Origin: Tractidigestivibacter sp050946515
GTDB taxonomy: Bacteria; Actinomycetota; Coriobacteriia; Coriobacteriales; Atopobiaceae
NCBI RefSeq assembly: GCF_050946515.1
Contig: NZ_JBMNUX010000006.1
Location: 1 to 64,000 of the forward strand
DNA length: 64,000 nt
Direction: 5' to 3'
This document shows, piece after piece, positions 17,370-25,428 of the stretch. Position 1 is the stretch's first letter. Each line of letters opens with the position of its first letter. The notes below the pieces were generated by a model, which saw only the letters and a program-made list of their open reading frames with translations, ran no database searches and had not been told where the DNA came from. Both the position numbers and the translations under genes were made by a program.

Positions 17370-17488
17370 CACCAGGTTCTGCAGCTTCTGATGCCTGGTC
17401 CCGCCAACCGCCAACCTGCACGACCTCTGATGCCCGTGCTGCCTAGTCGAGCGACTTCTGATGCCGCAGAACTCGCACAACTTGGCAG
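17370..17488. repeat. Family B repeat cluster, second locus
   Basis: Degenerate forward boxes start near 17410 and 17441, and a reverse box occupies 17466-17488. The TTCTGATGCCGCAGAA core at 17456-17471 is identical to the one at 104-119. A smaller inverted repeat (ACCAGGTTCTG against CCTGGT) lies at the start. It adjoins family A as in the first island. The remaining DNA to 17640 shows no gene. Confidence 0.6.
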
Positions 17489-17658
17489 CAGCTCGTTGTG
17501 TGGGGCTCCGCGCCTGTTGCGTGGCTTGCGGCGCGGTTCTTGGGGGGCAAAACGCTGTCGTGGGACAACCCGCCTGCGAAAAAGTGGCTCTGCGGCGCCA
17601 TCGCGACGCTCGTCTACGGGTAGAGTAGCAATCAAATAACACAAGAAGGGGGCTTACC

Positions 17659-17901
17659 ATGTCTGAAAATAAGCTTGAGCTCTACGTAATGACCGGTTGC
17701 CCATACTGTCGGAAGGTTCAAAACTTTATGGACGAGCGCGGCATCAGCGTGCCCATCCACAACATCACCGAGAGCGCTGAGGACAACGACTACCTGATTG
17801 AGAACGGCGGAAAGCGCCAGGTTCCCTGCCTCTTCATCGACGGCAAGGCGCTTTACGAGTCCGATGACATCATTGCCTACCTTGATCGCGCATTTGCCTA
17901 G
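17659..17901 (+). CDS. Glutaredoxin-like small redox protein
   Basis: 80-residue thioredoxin-fold protein with the dithiol motif CPYC at residues 13-16 near the N-terminus. It also has the cis-proline in RQVPCLF (preceded by R/Q, as in glutaredoxins and GST N-terminal domains) and a C-terminal helix with YESDDIIAYLDRAF. It likely reduces disulfides or mixed thiols in the cytoplasm. The typical N-domain GST ending suggests a glutaredoxin of the NrdH/GST-N type. The ATG has AAGGGGG upstream. It stands alone between a repeat island and the TPM gene. Confidence 0.88.
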   Translation: MSENKLELYVMTGCPYCRKVQNFMDERGISVPIHNITESAEDNDYLIENGGKRQVPCLFIDGKALYESDDIIAYLDRAFA

Positions 17902-17980
17902 GGCAATCGCCCTTCTCCATGTGCTTGGCCCGGCTGGGTACGAGCTCAAATCCTAAGGCTTTCGAAGGGACTGGTGACAT

Positions 17981-19135
17981 ATGGGACGTGCCGGCGGCGG
18001 AGGCTCAAGCGGCGGAGGTGCGAGCGGAGGCGGCCATAGCCACGGCACCTCGGGCGGCGGCCACAGCTTTGGTGGCGGCGGCCGTGCTGGCATGGGAGGC
18101 GGCCGCGCTGGCATGGGCGGCGGCTCGCGAGGCCCAGGAGGTCGCGGTCCCGGCGACCGCGGCCCGGGTGGAGGTCCTCGCATGGGCGGACCTGGCTACA
18201 TGCCGCCCCGACGCACCTACGTGGGCGGTCCCGGCTATATGGGCGGTCCTCGCAGGGGCGGCTTCTACGGAGGCGGGGGAGGGGGCTTCTTCGGAGGCAT
18301 TCGGAGCTTTGCGCTCTTCATCGTCATTCTCGTGCTGCTCGCGATCCTCTTCGTGCCAATCTTTGGAGCCCAGGACAGCGTCAGCTCGGCGAGCTCCGAA
18401 GACACTTCGTCGATTCCGGCGTCCACTGTCTCGCGCGAGAAGCTCACGGACGTTGCCGCGTTTGACTACGACTGCGTGACCGACGAGCTGGGCTACGTAA
18501 CAGATCTGAGCGAGGCGGAGAGCAACCTCAAGAACTTCTATGACAAGACAGGCGTGCAGCCCTACGTCTACTTCAAGTCGTATGACTCCTCGCTCACGAC
18601 AGACGAGGAGAAGGAGCAGTACGCGATCGACTGGTACGACGAGAACATCGGCACCGACAACGGATTTCTCTTCGTCTACTTCGCCAACGAGGACGAGAAC
18701 TCGTCGATACCGGATTCCGAGAAGTCGGTCGGATATATGGCCTATGCCTGCGGCTCGAGCGCCACGGCGGTCATGGACTCGGAGGCCATCAGCATCTTCT
18801 GGGGCTACATCGACCGCTACTGGACAAGCGACCTGAGCACCGAGGACATGCTCGCGAAGGTCTACGACGGCACGGCGGATTCCATCATGTCCGTCACGAC
18901 TACCACCCAACAGATGATCCTTACGGTGGTGATCGTGGTTGCCGTGATCGTTGCGGTCCTTCTCGTTATCTGGCTCATCAAGACAAAGCGCAAGGCAGAG
19001 GCAGAGCGTGCAAAAGAGACGCAGGACATCCTGAACACGCCTCTCGATGATCTGAGCGACAAGGAAGACGGAAGCGGCGGAGGGGGCTCGTCCAACTCGG
19101 CGCGCGACGACGAGACGGTAAGCAAGTACCTATAG
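17981..19135 (+). CDS. Glycine-rich, TPM-domain-type membrane protein
   Basis: 384 residues. The first 90 or so are almost only Gly, Arg, Ser, His and Pro (repeats such as GGGRAGMGG). A membrane helix follows at about 107-127 (FALFIVILVLLAILFV), then an extracytoplasmic domain at about 140-290 that resembles TPM (Psb32/MOLO-1) domains. A second helix lies at about 308-330, ahead of a charged tail. TPM-domain proteins are often encoded near envelope-stress genes, and PspA follows directly here. The glycine-rich start is cytoplasmic if the first helix is type II; it may be disordered or bind nucleic acid. The function is unknown. Confidence 0.75.
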   Translation: MGRAGGGGSSGGGASGGGHSHGTSGGGHSFGGGGRAGMGGGRAGMGGGSRGPGGRGPGDRGPGGGPRMGGPGYMPPRRTYVGGPGYMGGPRRGGFYGGGGGGFFGGIRSFALFIVILVLLAILFVPIFGAQDSVSSASSEDTSSIPASTVSREKLTDVAAFDYDCVTDELGYVTDLSEAESNLKNFYDKTGVQPYVYFKSYDSSLTTDEEKEQYAIDWYDENIGTDNGFLFVYFANEDENSSIPDSEKSVGYMAYACGSSATAVMDSEAISIFWGYIDRYWTSDLSTEDMLAKVYDGTADSIMSVTTTTQQMILTVVIVVAVIVAVLLVIWLIKTKRKAEAERAKETQDILNTPLDDLSDKEDGSGGGGSSNSARDDETVSKYL

Positions 19136-19241
19136 GCACGGCGGGCGCGACGCGCCCTGAACGGTTGGCTGCGCTGCGCGATAACGCGGGGTGCAAGGCG
19201 ATGCCGGCGGACATGGTCCGCGGCAAAGGAGGCTCAACATC

Positions 19242-19916
19242 ATGGCAAGCATTCTGAGCAGGTTCAACTCGATCATGAGCGCAAACATCAACGCACTTCT
19301 CGATAAGGTCGAGGACCCCGAGAAGATGATCGACCAGAACCTTCGCGAGCTGCGCGAGGAGCTCGCCGAGGTCAAGAAGGAGACCGCGGGCGTCATGGCC
19401 GACGACAAGGCCGCCCAGCGCAAGGTGGACGAGTGCCAGCAGAACATCAAGGACTGCGAGACCGCTGCCGAGAACGCCCTGAAGTCTGGTCACGAGGACG
19501 ACGCTCGCAAGATCCTCGTGAAGAAGCAGACCTACACCGCGAGCCTGGCATCTCTTCAGCAGGCAGCAGACGTTGCCCATGCCAACGCCACGAAGATGCG
19601 CCAGATGCACGACAAGCTCGTCTCCGACATCGAGGAGCTCGAGGCCAGAAGCGACGCCATCAAGGCAAAGGCCGCTGTCGCCAAGACCCAGGAGCACATC
19701 AACGACATGACCGCGGGCATCGACAAGGCCAACTCGTCGATCTCTGACTTCGAGCGCTACGAGGACAAGGTCAACAAGAAGTTCGACTCCGCGATGGCCG
19801 AGGCCGAGCTCAACGAGGGCGACGACTCCGACGACCTCGTGACCAAGTACAACTCCGGCACCGAGGCCGACGTCGACGCAGAGCTCGCCGAGATGAAGAA
19901 GAAGCTGGGCCTGTAA
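19242..19916 (+). CDS. pspA: Phage shock protein A / IM30 (Vipp1) family
   Basis: 224-residue coiled-coil protein of the PspA/IM30 family. It begins with an amphipathic helix (MASILSRFNSIMSANINALL), then the signature DKVEDPEKMIDQNLREL, then long heptad helices to about residue 180. The C-terminal part resembles the terminal helix of the family. PspA binds stressed inner membranes and assembles ESCRT-III-like scaffolds. The start at 19242 has AAAGGAGG nine nt upstream, far better than the earlier in-frame starts. Pairing with the TPM-type protein upstream suggests a membrane-stress unit. No PspF or PspBC is seen. Confidence 0.92.
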   Translation: MASILSRFNSIMSANINALLDKVEDPEKMIDQNLRELREELAEVKKETAGVMADDKAAQRKVDECQQNIKDCETAAENALKSGHEDDARKILVKKQTYTASLASLQQAADVAHANATKMRQMHDKLVSDIEELEARSDAIKAKAAVAKTQEHINDMTAGIDKANSSISDFERYEDKVNKKFDSAMAEAELNEGDDSDDLVTKYNSGTEADVDAELAEMKKKLGL

Positions 19917-19975
19917 GAGACGCCGGGCGCCCCTCAAGCGCAACGTGCGCCCGCCACCAAAGCCGAGAAAGAAAA

Positions 19976-20017
19976 GCCGGCCGCATCGGATGGTTCCGAT
20001 GCGGCCGGTCTTCTTCT
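19976..20017. terminator. Bidirectional terminator, pspA and flippase
   Basis: A 14-bp perfect stem (CCGGCCGCATCGGA against its complement) with a 4-nt loop. TCTTCTTCTC follows on plus and GGCTTTTCTTTC on minus, between convergent genes. Confidence 0.9.
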
Positions 20018-20041
20018 CGCGCGGTGTTGCTCTTAGCGCCC

Positions 20042-21496
20042 CTAGTAGCGCTCGAGGCGCTTTCTGATCATGAAGTACTCGGAGAGCAGAAGCACCAAAA
20101 GGATGCCCATCACGACCACGGCGCCGACGACCGCGCCGGACAGGCCGGAGAAGCTCACCAACAGGTAAAGGACCGGGATCGAGAACGCAAACGTGATCAG
20201 GTAGATGCGCGAGACAACCTTCTGCTCGCGCAGGACGGTGATGATCTGGTAGAGGAAGTCGATGCCGGCGCACATTCCGCCGTTCACTACCATCACGTAG
20301 ACAAGTGGTCTGAACTGCTCGAAGTCAAGGCCATAGAGGAAGCTCATGATGGGGATGCCAATCCACGCCATCACCAGGCCCATCAAAAGCGTAATGATCG
20401 CGATGACGCCAATCATTGCAAGGATGATCAGGTCAAAGCGCTTGTGCTTCTGCGGGTCGTCCCAGATGCTCGCCAGGCGCAGGAGCTGCGGCTTGTAGAC
20501 CATGGCAGCCACCATTAGGATTGCGTGCGCGGGGAAGTACATGGCGTTGTAGTAGAGCTGGTTGTCGTAGCTCAGCACGCCCTCGATGGCAAACTTTGGC
20601 ATGGAGTCGACCAGGTTGTAGAGAAACGCCGCCAGAAAGAGCGGGAAGCAATTGACAAAGATCTCCTTCACGCCACGGACGGAGAAGGGCAGCGACTTGT
20701 CCGTCTCCATGAGAGCAAGCGGAAGGGTGAGCAGGAAAAACGACGCCGCCGCTCCGATAGTCATGGCAAACGAGGACACGGCCAGGTCGTGCGTGATCAG
20801 CAGCAGCACCGTGAAGGCGACAAATGCCAGCGCGCAGCGCACGGCCTGGGAAAGACCCGCCAGATAGAGCTTGTCCTTTTGCTGCAGGCGCCCCTCGTAG
20901 ACGTCGCCGAGCGCGTCAAAGAAGCGAAAGCCCAGCACCCACATGACGATGGCAGTCATCTGCGAGTCGTAGCCGCGAATCATGCAGTACAGCCAGCCCA
21001 CAATGAGCATGGCGACGCAGGTGATGATGCGGTTTACCTGGTAGTCGTAGAATGACTCCATCTCGTCGATGTCGGACACCTGGTAGGTGCGGACGCCGTA
21101 GTTGCCAAAGAAGAGCAGGACGGTGCCAATGACCATGGCCATCGAGAAGATGCCGGCGTTCTCTGCGCCCACGAGCTGCGTCGTCACGATGGTAAGCAGG
21201 GGGAAGAATCCGCCCCAGCATGCCTGGCCGATGGAGTTGCAGACATAGTCGCGCGTCGTCTGGTGCGAGAGGTACTGCTCGGACTGCTCCGAGACCTTGC
21301 CCGAGAAGACCGCCGTCAAAAGGCGGTTCCACCAGTTGTTGACTGTTCTGCGGAAAAACCCCTCGGACTTCTGCTTGGCGCGATTTCCCTCTAGGACGCC
21401 CGACGAGCGCCTGCTTTTTCCCCGTCGAGCCTGCGCGTTTGCACGCTCGCGCTTTCGTGGTGCCTCTGAGCTGCGTTTCTTGCTTTTGTTGAACAT
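20042..21496 (-). CDS. Polysaccharide flippase-like (MOP/Wzx-type) membrane protein
   Basis: 484-residue multi-helix protein. It has a very basic cytoplasmic N-terminal tail of about 60 residues (RKRERANAQARRGKSRRS), then roughly twelve membrane helices from residue 90 on, in the arrangement of oligosaccharide flippases (MATE/Wzx superfamily). Start 21496 is chosen because AAGGG precedes it; the ATG four codons upstream has no site. No glycosyltransferases adjoin, so the cargo is unknown. The unusually long, Arg/Lys-rich tail may contact phospholipid or nucleotide-sugar enzymes, which is inference only. Confidence 0.8.
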   Translation of the reverse strand: MFNKSKKRSSEAPRKRERANAQARRGKSRRSSGVLEGNRAKQKSEGFFRRTVNNWWNRLLTAVFSGKVSEQSEQYLSHQTTRDYVCNSIGQACWGGFFPLLTIVTTQLVGAENAGIFSMAMVIGTVLLFFGNYGVRTYQVSDIDEMESFYDYQVNRIITCVAMLIVGWLYCMIRGYDSQMTAIVMWVLGFRFFDALGDVYEGRLQQKDKLYLAGLSQAVRCALAFVAFTVLLLITHDLAVSSFAMTIGAAASFFLLTLPLALMETDKSLPFSVRGVKEIFVNCFPLFLAAFLYNLVDSMPKFAIEGVLSYDNQLYYNAMYFPAHAILMVAAMVYKPQLLRLASIWDDPQKHKRFDLIILAMIGVIAIITLLMGLVMAWIGIPIMSFLYGLDFEQFRPLVYVMVVNGGMCAGIDFLYQIITVLREQKVVSRIYLITFAFSIPVLYLLVSFSGLSGAVVGAVVVMGILLVLLLSEYFMIRKRLERY

Positions 21497-21790
21497 GATG
21501 CCCTTCATGGTCGATGGCCTTGGCGCGACGAGCCTTGGCTCTCATGGCTCGTGCCATTGTATCGCGCCCGGGCGGCGCATGCCGTGGGGTCCATGGGCGT
21601 TCCATTGCAGCAAGACCGCGTGCCCGTCACGGTCGATTGGCATCATCTTTCAGCTCACGTGTCGGTTGCGTTTCGCTATTTGGGGGATGCTGTGCGGTTC
21701 AATATCCCACGGTATGGTTAGGCTGCATGCAGAGACATGCCGCACTGTACGCGATCTTACCGGCGGGACCGGTAGGCAAGGGAGGAATTC

Positions 21791-24571
21791 GTGTCGGACA
21801 TCCAGAACGGCCCCGGTGCAGCTTCGAGCCTGAACCAAGAAGAGGTTGAGGCGCGCGCCGCGCTAGCCACGGTCAATGTTCCCGACGAGCTTCGCGAGAA
21901 CCTGACGCTGTTCTTGCGCTTGGTAAGAAAGGTGCTGAAGGAGTACGACCCTGACCTTCGGCACACCTTTGACGAGCTATTGGGCTATGCAATCCAGGTG
22001 ACCTATGCCGACGCCGACGCCTGCGCTGACGGTCAGGCCGAAGGCGGCGAGGCTCGCGCGGCCGACAAAGACGCGGACGCCGCATTCGAGTCGGCAGTCG
22101 CCATCATCGATGGGCTCCCCATCGAGCGCGCCATCATGCTGACGCGCGCGTTCACGGTCTTCTTCCACCTTGCCAACATCTGCGAGGAGAACTACCGCGT
22201 GAACTCCCTGCGCAAGCGCGAGATGGCCGTGCCGGTGAGCGAGGCCGAAGACCCCATCAACGACATCACGGTGGCCTATCACCAGCTGGTGGAGGAGTGC
22301 GGGCGCGGTCGTGCGAACGCCCAGCTCAAGCGCCTGGAGTTCCGCCCGGTCTTCACGGCGCATCCCACCGAGGCCCGCCGCAAGGCAATCGAGGGCAAGA
22401 TCCGCCGCATCTCCGAGCTCCTCGACGAGCGGTCGCGCCTGGGCGGCGCCGCGCTCAAGGAGAACGAGCGCAGGATGCTGCAGGAAATCGACGCCATGAT
22501 GCGCACGTCTCCCATCGCCCACAAGAAGCCGACCCCCGTCGAGGAGGCCGACACCGTCATTGACATCTTTGACAACACGCTCTTCGACATGGTCCCCGAG
22601 GTCTACCGCCGCTTCGACGATTGGGAGCTTGGCGACAAGGCCGGCACGGTGCCTCCCGTCTGCCCGGCGTTCTTCCATCCCGGAAGCTGGATCGGCTCCG
22701 ACCGCGACGGCAACCCCAACGTGACCGCAAAGGTGAGCCGCAAGGTTGCCGAGAAGTACCGCGTCCATGTGCTGCAGTCCCTCGCCGACCGCACCTACTT
22801 CGTGGGCCGCAACCTCACCTTGGACACCGAGTTCACCAAGCCGTCCGAGCAGCTCGTGAACCTGTGGAACCATCAGGTGGAGATGAGCGAGGCGCTCACG
22901 TCGAAAGCTGCGGGCATCTCGGCCTCAGAGACCCACCGCGCGGCCATGATCGTGATGTCCAAGCGCCTCGAGGCGACCATCACCCGCACGGCAGACCTCA
23001 TGTACAACTCTGCTGACGAGTACATCAACGACCTCAAGATCGTGCAGCATTCCCTGGCGGCCGCCGGAGCCGTGCGCACGGCCTATGGTCCGGTCCAGAA
23101 GCTCATCTGGCAGGCCCAGACCTTCGGGTTCCACCTTGTTGAGATGGAGTTTCGCCAGCATTCGCTCGTGCACACCCGCGCGCTCGCTGACATTCGCGAG
23201 CACGGTCGCTGGGGAGAGCGCGGCGAGCTTGACCCCATGACCCGCGAGGTGCTCGACACCTTCCGCGCCATAGGCTGGATCCAGAAGAGAAACGGCGTGA
23301 ACGCTGCCCGTCGCTACATCATCTCGTTCACGCAGAGCGCCCAGAACGTTGCCGACGTCTACGAGCTGGCGCGCCTCGCCTTCGCGCACGAGGCAGACGT
23401 GCCCACGCTTGACGTGATTCCGCTGTTCGAGCAGGTCGAGGACCTTGAGAACGCCGTCTCGACGCTCGACAAGATCATTCGCATCCCCGACGTCCAGCGC
23501 CGCCTTGACCAGACCAACCGTCGCCTTGAGGTCATGCTGGGCTACTCAGACTCGTCCAAGGACGCCGGTCCCACCTCGGCCACGCTCGTGCTTCACAAGG
23601 CCCAGGCCGAGATTGCCCAGTGGGCGGAGGACAATGACATCGACCTCGTGCTGATGCACGGTCGCGGAGGCGCCGTCGGCCGAGGGGGAGGCCCCGCAAA
23701 CCGCGCCGTGCTCTCGCAGCCAAAGGGTTCGGTCAACTGCTGCTTCAAGCTCACCGAGCAGGGCGAGGTCATCTTCGCCCGCTATGGGGACCCCACGCTT
23801 GCGCGCCGTCATGTCGAGTCCGTGGCTGGCGCCACGCTCATGCAGTCCGCCCCCTCGATCGAGTACGTCAATACCACCTCCACCGAGAAGTACGCCGATG
23901 TGGCAAGCGCTCTCGACAGCGCAAGCCGCGAGAGCTATCTCGACCTTCTCCACACCGACGGCTTTGCCGAATGGTTCTCCACGGTGACCCCGCTTACCGA
24001 GATTGGGCTCATGCCCATCGGCAGCCGCCCTGCCAAGCGAGGCCTGGGAGCCAAGTCGCTTGACGACCTGCGCACGATTCCCTGGATCTTCTCGTGGTCC
24101 CAGGCAAGGATCAACCTGGCGGCGTGGTATGGCCTTGGGAGCGCCTGCGAAAAGTTCGACAACCTGCCGCGCCTGCGCGAGGCCTACGCCGAGTGGCCGC
24201 TCTTCACGACGTTCATCGACAACATCGAGATGTCGCTCTCCAAGACCGACGCGCGCATCGCAAAGATGTATCTGGGGATGGGGGACCGAAAGGACCTGAG
24301 CCAGAAGGTCCTCTCGGAGATGGCGCTCACCATGAAGTGGGTGCTCGCCATTACCGGCAACGACTGGCCGCTCGAGAACCGCCGCGTGCTAGGGCCGGTC
24401 ATCCGCATGCGCCTGCCGTTTGTGAACGTGCTCTCGATGACGCAGGCACGTGCCCTGGCAGCGCTTCGCGACCATGGCCAGGACCTCAGCCCTGAAGATC
24501 GCGAGAAGTACACCTACCTGATCCTTTGCACCGTGTCAGGAGTTGCCGCCGGCCTTCAGAACACGGGGTGA
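21791..24571 (+). CDS. ppc: Phosphoenolpyruvate carboxylase
   Basis: Carboxylates PEP with bicarbonate to oxaloacetate, feeding the reductive (succinate/aspartate) branch in anaerobes. The 926-residue length and motifs fit bacterial PEPC: catalytic histidine in VFTAHPTEARR (about residue 190), SDSSKDAG, the glycine loop HGRGGAVGRGGGP (about 622-634), and the C-terminal QNTG. The GTG start has GGGAGG before it. A small hairpin (TTACCGG/CCGGTAG) sits just ahead of the ribosome site. A terminator follows at 24623. It appears monocistronic. Confidence 0.97.
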   Translation: MSDIQNGPGAASSLNQEEVEARAALATVNVPDELRENLTLFLRLVRKVLKEYDPDLRHTFDELLGYAIQVTYADADACADGQAEGGEARAADKDADAAFESAVAIIDGLPIERAIMLTRAFTVFFHLANICEENYRVNSLRKREMAVPVSEAEDPINDITVAYHQLVEECGRGRANAQLKRLEFRPVFTAHPTEARRKAIEGKIRRISELLDERSRLGGAALKENERRMLQEIDAMMRTSPIAHKKPTPVEEADTVIDIFDNTLFDMVPEVYRRFDDWELGDKAGTVPPVCPAFFHPGSWIGSDRDGNPNVTAKVSRKVAEKYRVHVLQSLADRTYFVGRNLTLDTEFTKPSEQLVNLWNHQVEMSEALTSKAAGISASETHRAAMIVMSKRLEATITRTADLMYNSADEYINDLKIVQHSLAAAGAVRTAYGPVQKLIWQAQTFGFHLVEMEFRQHSLVHTRALADIREHGRWGERGELDPMTREVLDTFRAIGWIQKRNGVNAARRYIISFTQSAQNVADVYELARLAFAHEADVPTLDVIPLFEQVEDLENAVSTLDKIIRIPDVQRRLDQTNRRLEVMLGYSDSSKDAGPTSATLVLHKAQAEIAQWAEDNDIDLVLMHGRGGAVGRGGGPANRAVLSQPKGSVNCCFKLTEQGEVIFARYGDPTLARRHVESVAGATLMQSAPSIEYVNTTSTEKYADVASALDSASRESYLDLLHTDGFAEWFSTVTPLTEIGLMPIGSRPAKRGLGAKSLDDLRTIPWIFSWSQARINLAAWYGLGSACEKFDNLPRLREAYAEWPLFTTFIDNIEMSLSKTDARIAKMYLGMGDRKDLSQKVLSEMALTMKWVLAITGNDWPLENRRVLGPVIRMRLPFVNVLSMTQARALAALRDHGQDLSPEDREKYTYLILCTVSGVAAGLQNTG

Positions 24572-24622
24572 GGCATCCTGTCGGCGCCGCTTGGCGTCTG
24601 CACAGAGTGCCCTTTCTTTGGT

Positions 24623-24656
24623 CCCGCACGCCCCAACGCGCGCGGGGCTTTTTTGA
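24623..24656 (+). terminator. Terminator of ppc
   Basis: CCCGCACGC pairs with GCGCGCGGG (one mismatch) around CCCAAC, followed by CTTTTTTG. Confidence 0.8.
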
Positions 24657-24685
24657 CAAAAAAGTAAGCCTAGGAAAATTCTCTC

Positions 24686-24741
24686 TTCACATTAAAAAAG
24701 TTATCCTTATACTACTTTTGAGTACGAAAAGGCTAACTTTT
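24686..24741 (+). promoter_or_regulatory. Iron-regulated promoter of the feo genes with paired operator
   Basis: TTCACA (24686-24691) and TATACT (24708-24713), 16 nt apart, form a good sigma-70 promoter. The 13-mer AAAAGTTATCCTT (24696-24708) lies between -35 and -10. Its inverse AAGGCTAACTTTT (24729-24741) lies downstream, differing at one base. The half site AAGGNTAA resembles DtxR/IdeR operators. Repression by Fe2+-bound regulator is inferred. Confidence 0.65.
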
Positions 24742-24750
24742 GAGGATGTG

Positions 24751-25002
24751 ATGCTCGTGGAGGCGGTCAAGGAGATGTCAACGGCCCAGCTGCCCCTGGC
24801 AATGGTGGGTCGGGGAGAAGAAGTCAGCGTCGTGAGGGTAAGCGGCAGGCCAGCTCTCAAGCAGCACCTTGCTGAGATGGGCTTTGTCGAAGGCGCCTCG
24901 GTCAAGGTCGTCTCTCGCGTGAACGGAGACGTCCTGATAAGCGTCAAGGGCTCCACGTTCGCGCTTGGAAGGGCCCTGGCCATGCACATCTATACGTGCT
25001 AG
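24751..25002 (+). CDS. feoA: FeoA-domain protein (first copy)
   Basis: 83-residue SH3-like FeoA protein that assists FeoB ferrous iron import. Family features are seen in PALKQHLAEMGFVEGASVKVV and ISVKGSTFALGRALAMHIYT, which form the beta-barrel and the fixed Gly turn. The ATG at 24751 follows GAGGA; ATG 24775 is an alternative. It is the first gene after an iron-box promoter and lies 82 nt before a second FeoA gene. Having two separate FeoA subunits before FeoB is common in Firmicutes and Actinobacteria. Confidence 0.88.
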   Translation: MLVEAVKEMSTAQLPLAMVGRGEEVSVVRVSGRPALKQHLAEMGFVEGASVKVVSRVNGDVLISVKGSTFALGRALAMHIYTC

Positions 25003-25084
25003 CGCATCTGCGCTCGTGGGAGATGCTTCATTTGTTTATAAGCCGCCGCGGACGTGGGCTCCGCGGATGTTTGAGAGGAGACGC

Positions 25085-25312
25085 ATGGCAAGTCTGAAGG
25101 ACGTCAAGGTGGGGGATAGCTGCACGGTCACAAGGCTTTCTGGCACCGGCGCAATCAAGCGCCGCATCATGGACATGGGGATCACCAAGGGCACGAGCAT
25201 CTACGTGCGCAAGGTGGCGCCGCTCGGCGACCCCATCGAGATCACGGTGCGCGGCTACGAGCTCTCGCTTCGCAAGGACGAGGCCAGCTGCGTTGAAGTG
25301 CAGGTGGCATAG
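25085..25312 (+). CDS. feoA: FeoA-domain protein (second copy)
   Basis: 75-residue FeoA protein; it has DSCTVTRLSGTGAIKRRIMDMGITKGTSIYVRKVAPLGDPIEI, the standard FeoA pattern. GAGAGGAG precedes its ATG. It is shorter and closer to the FeoA consensus than the first copy (PLGDPIEI is the typical FeoA loop). The gap to feoB (116 nt) contains another operator-like palindrome, so feoB may also be transcribed separately. Confidence 0.92.
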   Translation: MASLKDVKVGDSCTVTRLSGTGAIKRRIMDMGITKGTSIYVRKVAPLGDPIEITVRGYELSLRKDEASCVEVQVA

Positions 25313-25354
25313 GGGCGCCCTTCCAAGGGAGGCTCGGACAGCCCCATTTTTTTC

Positions 25355-25379
25355 AAGGATAAGTTAGCCCTTTCTAACT
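25355..25379 (+). promoter_or_regulatory. DtxR/IdeR-like operator before feoB
   Basis: The sequence contains AAGGATAAGTTAGCC, an odd-centred dyad around TAA-G-TTA, and overlaps AGTTAG-N6-CTAACT (perfect 6-bp arms, 25362-25379). It shares AAGG-N-TAA with the operators before the first feoA. Confidence 0.6.
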
Positions 25380-25428
25380 AATGGCACCATGCCAGTGGCA
25401 TTACGGAAGGGCCCCAGAAAGGCAAGGA

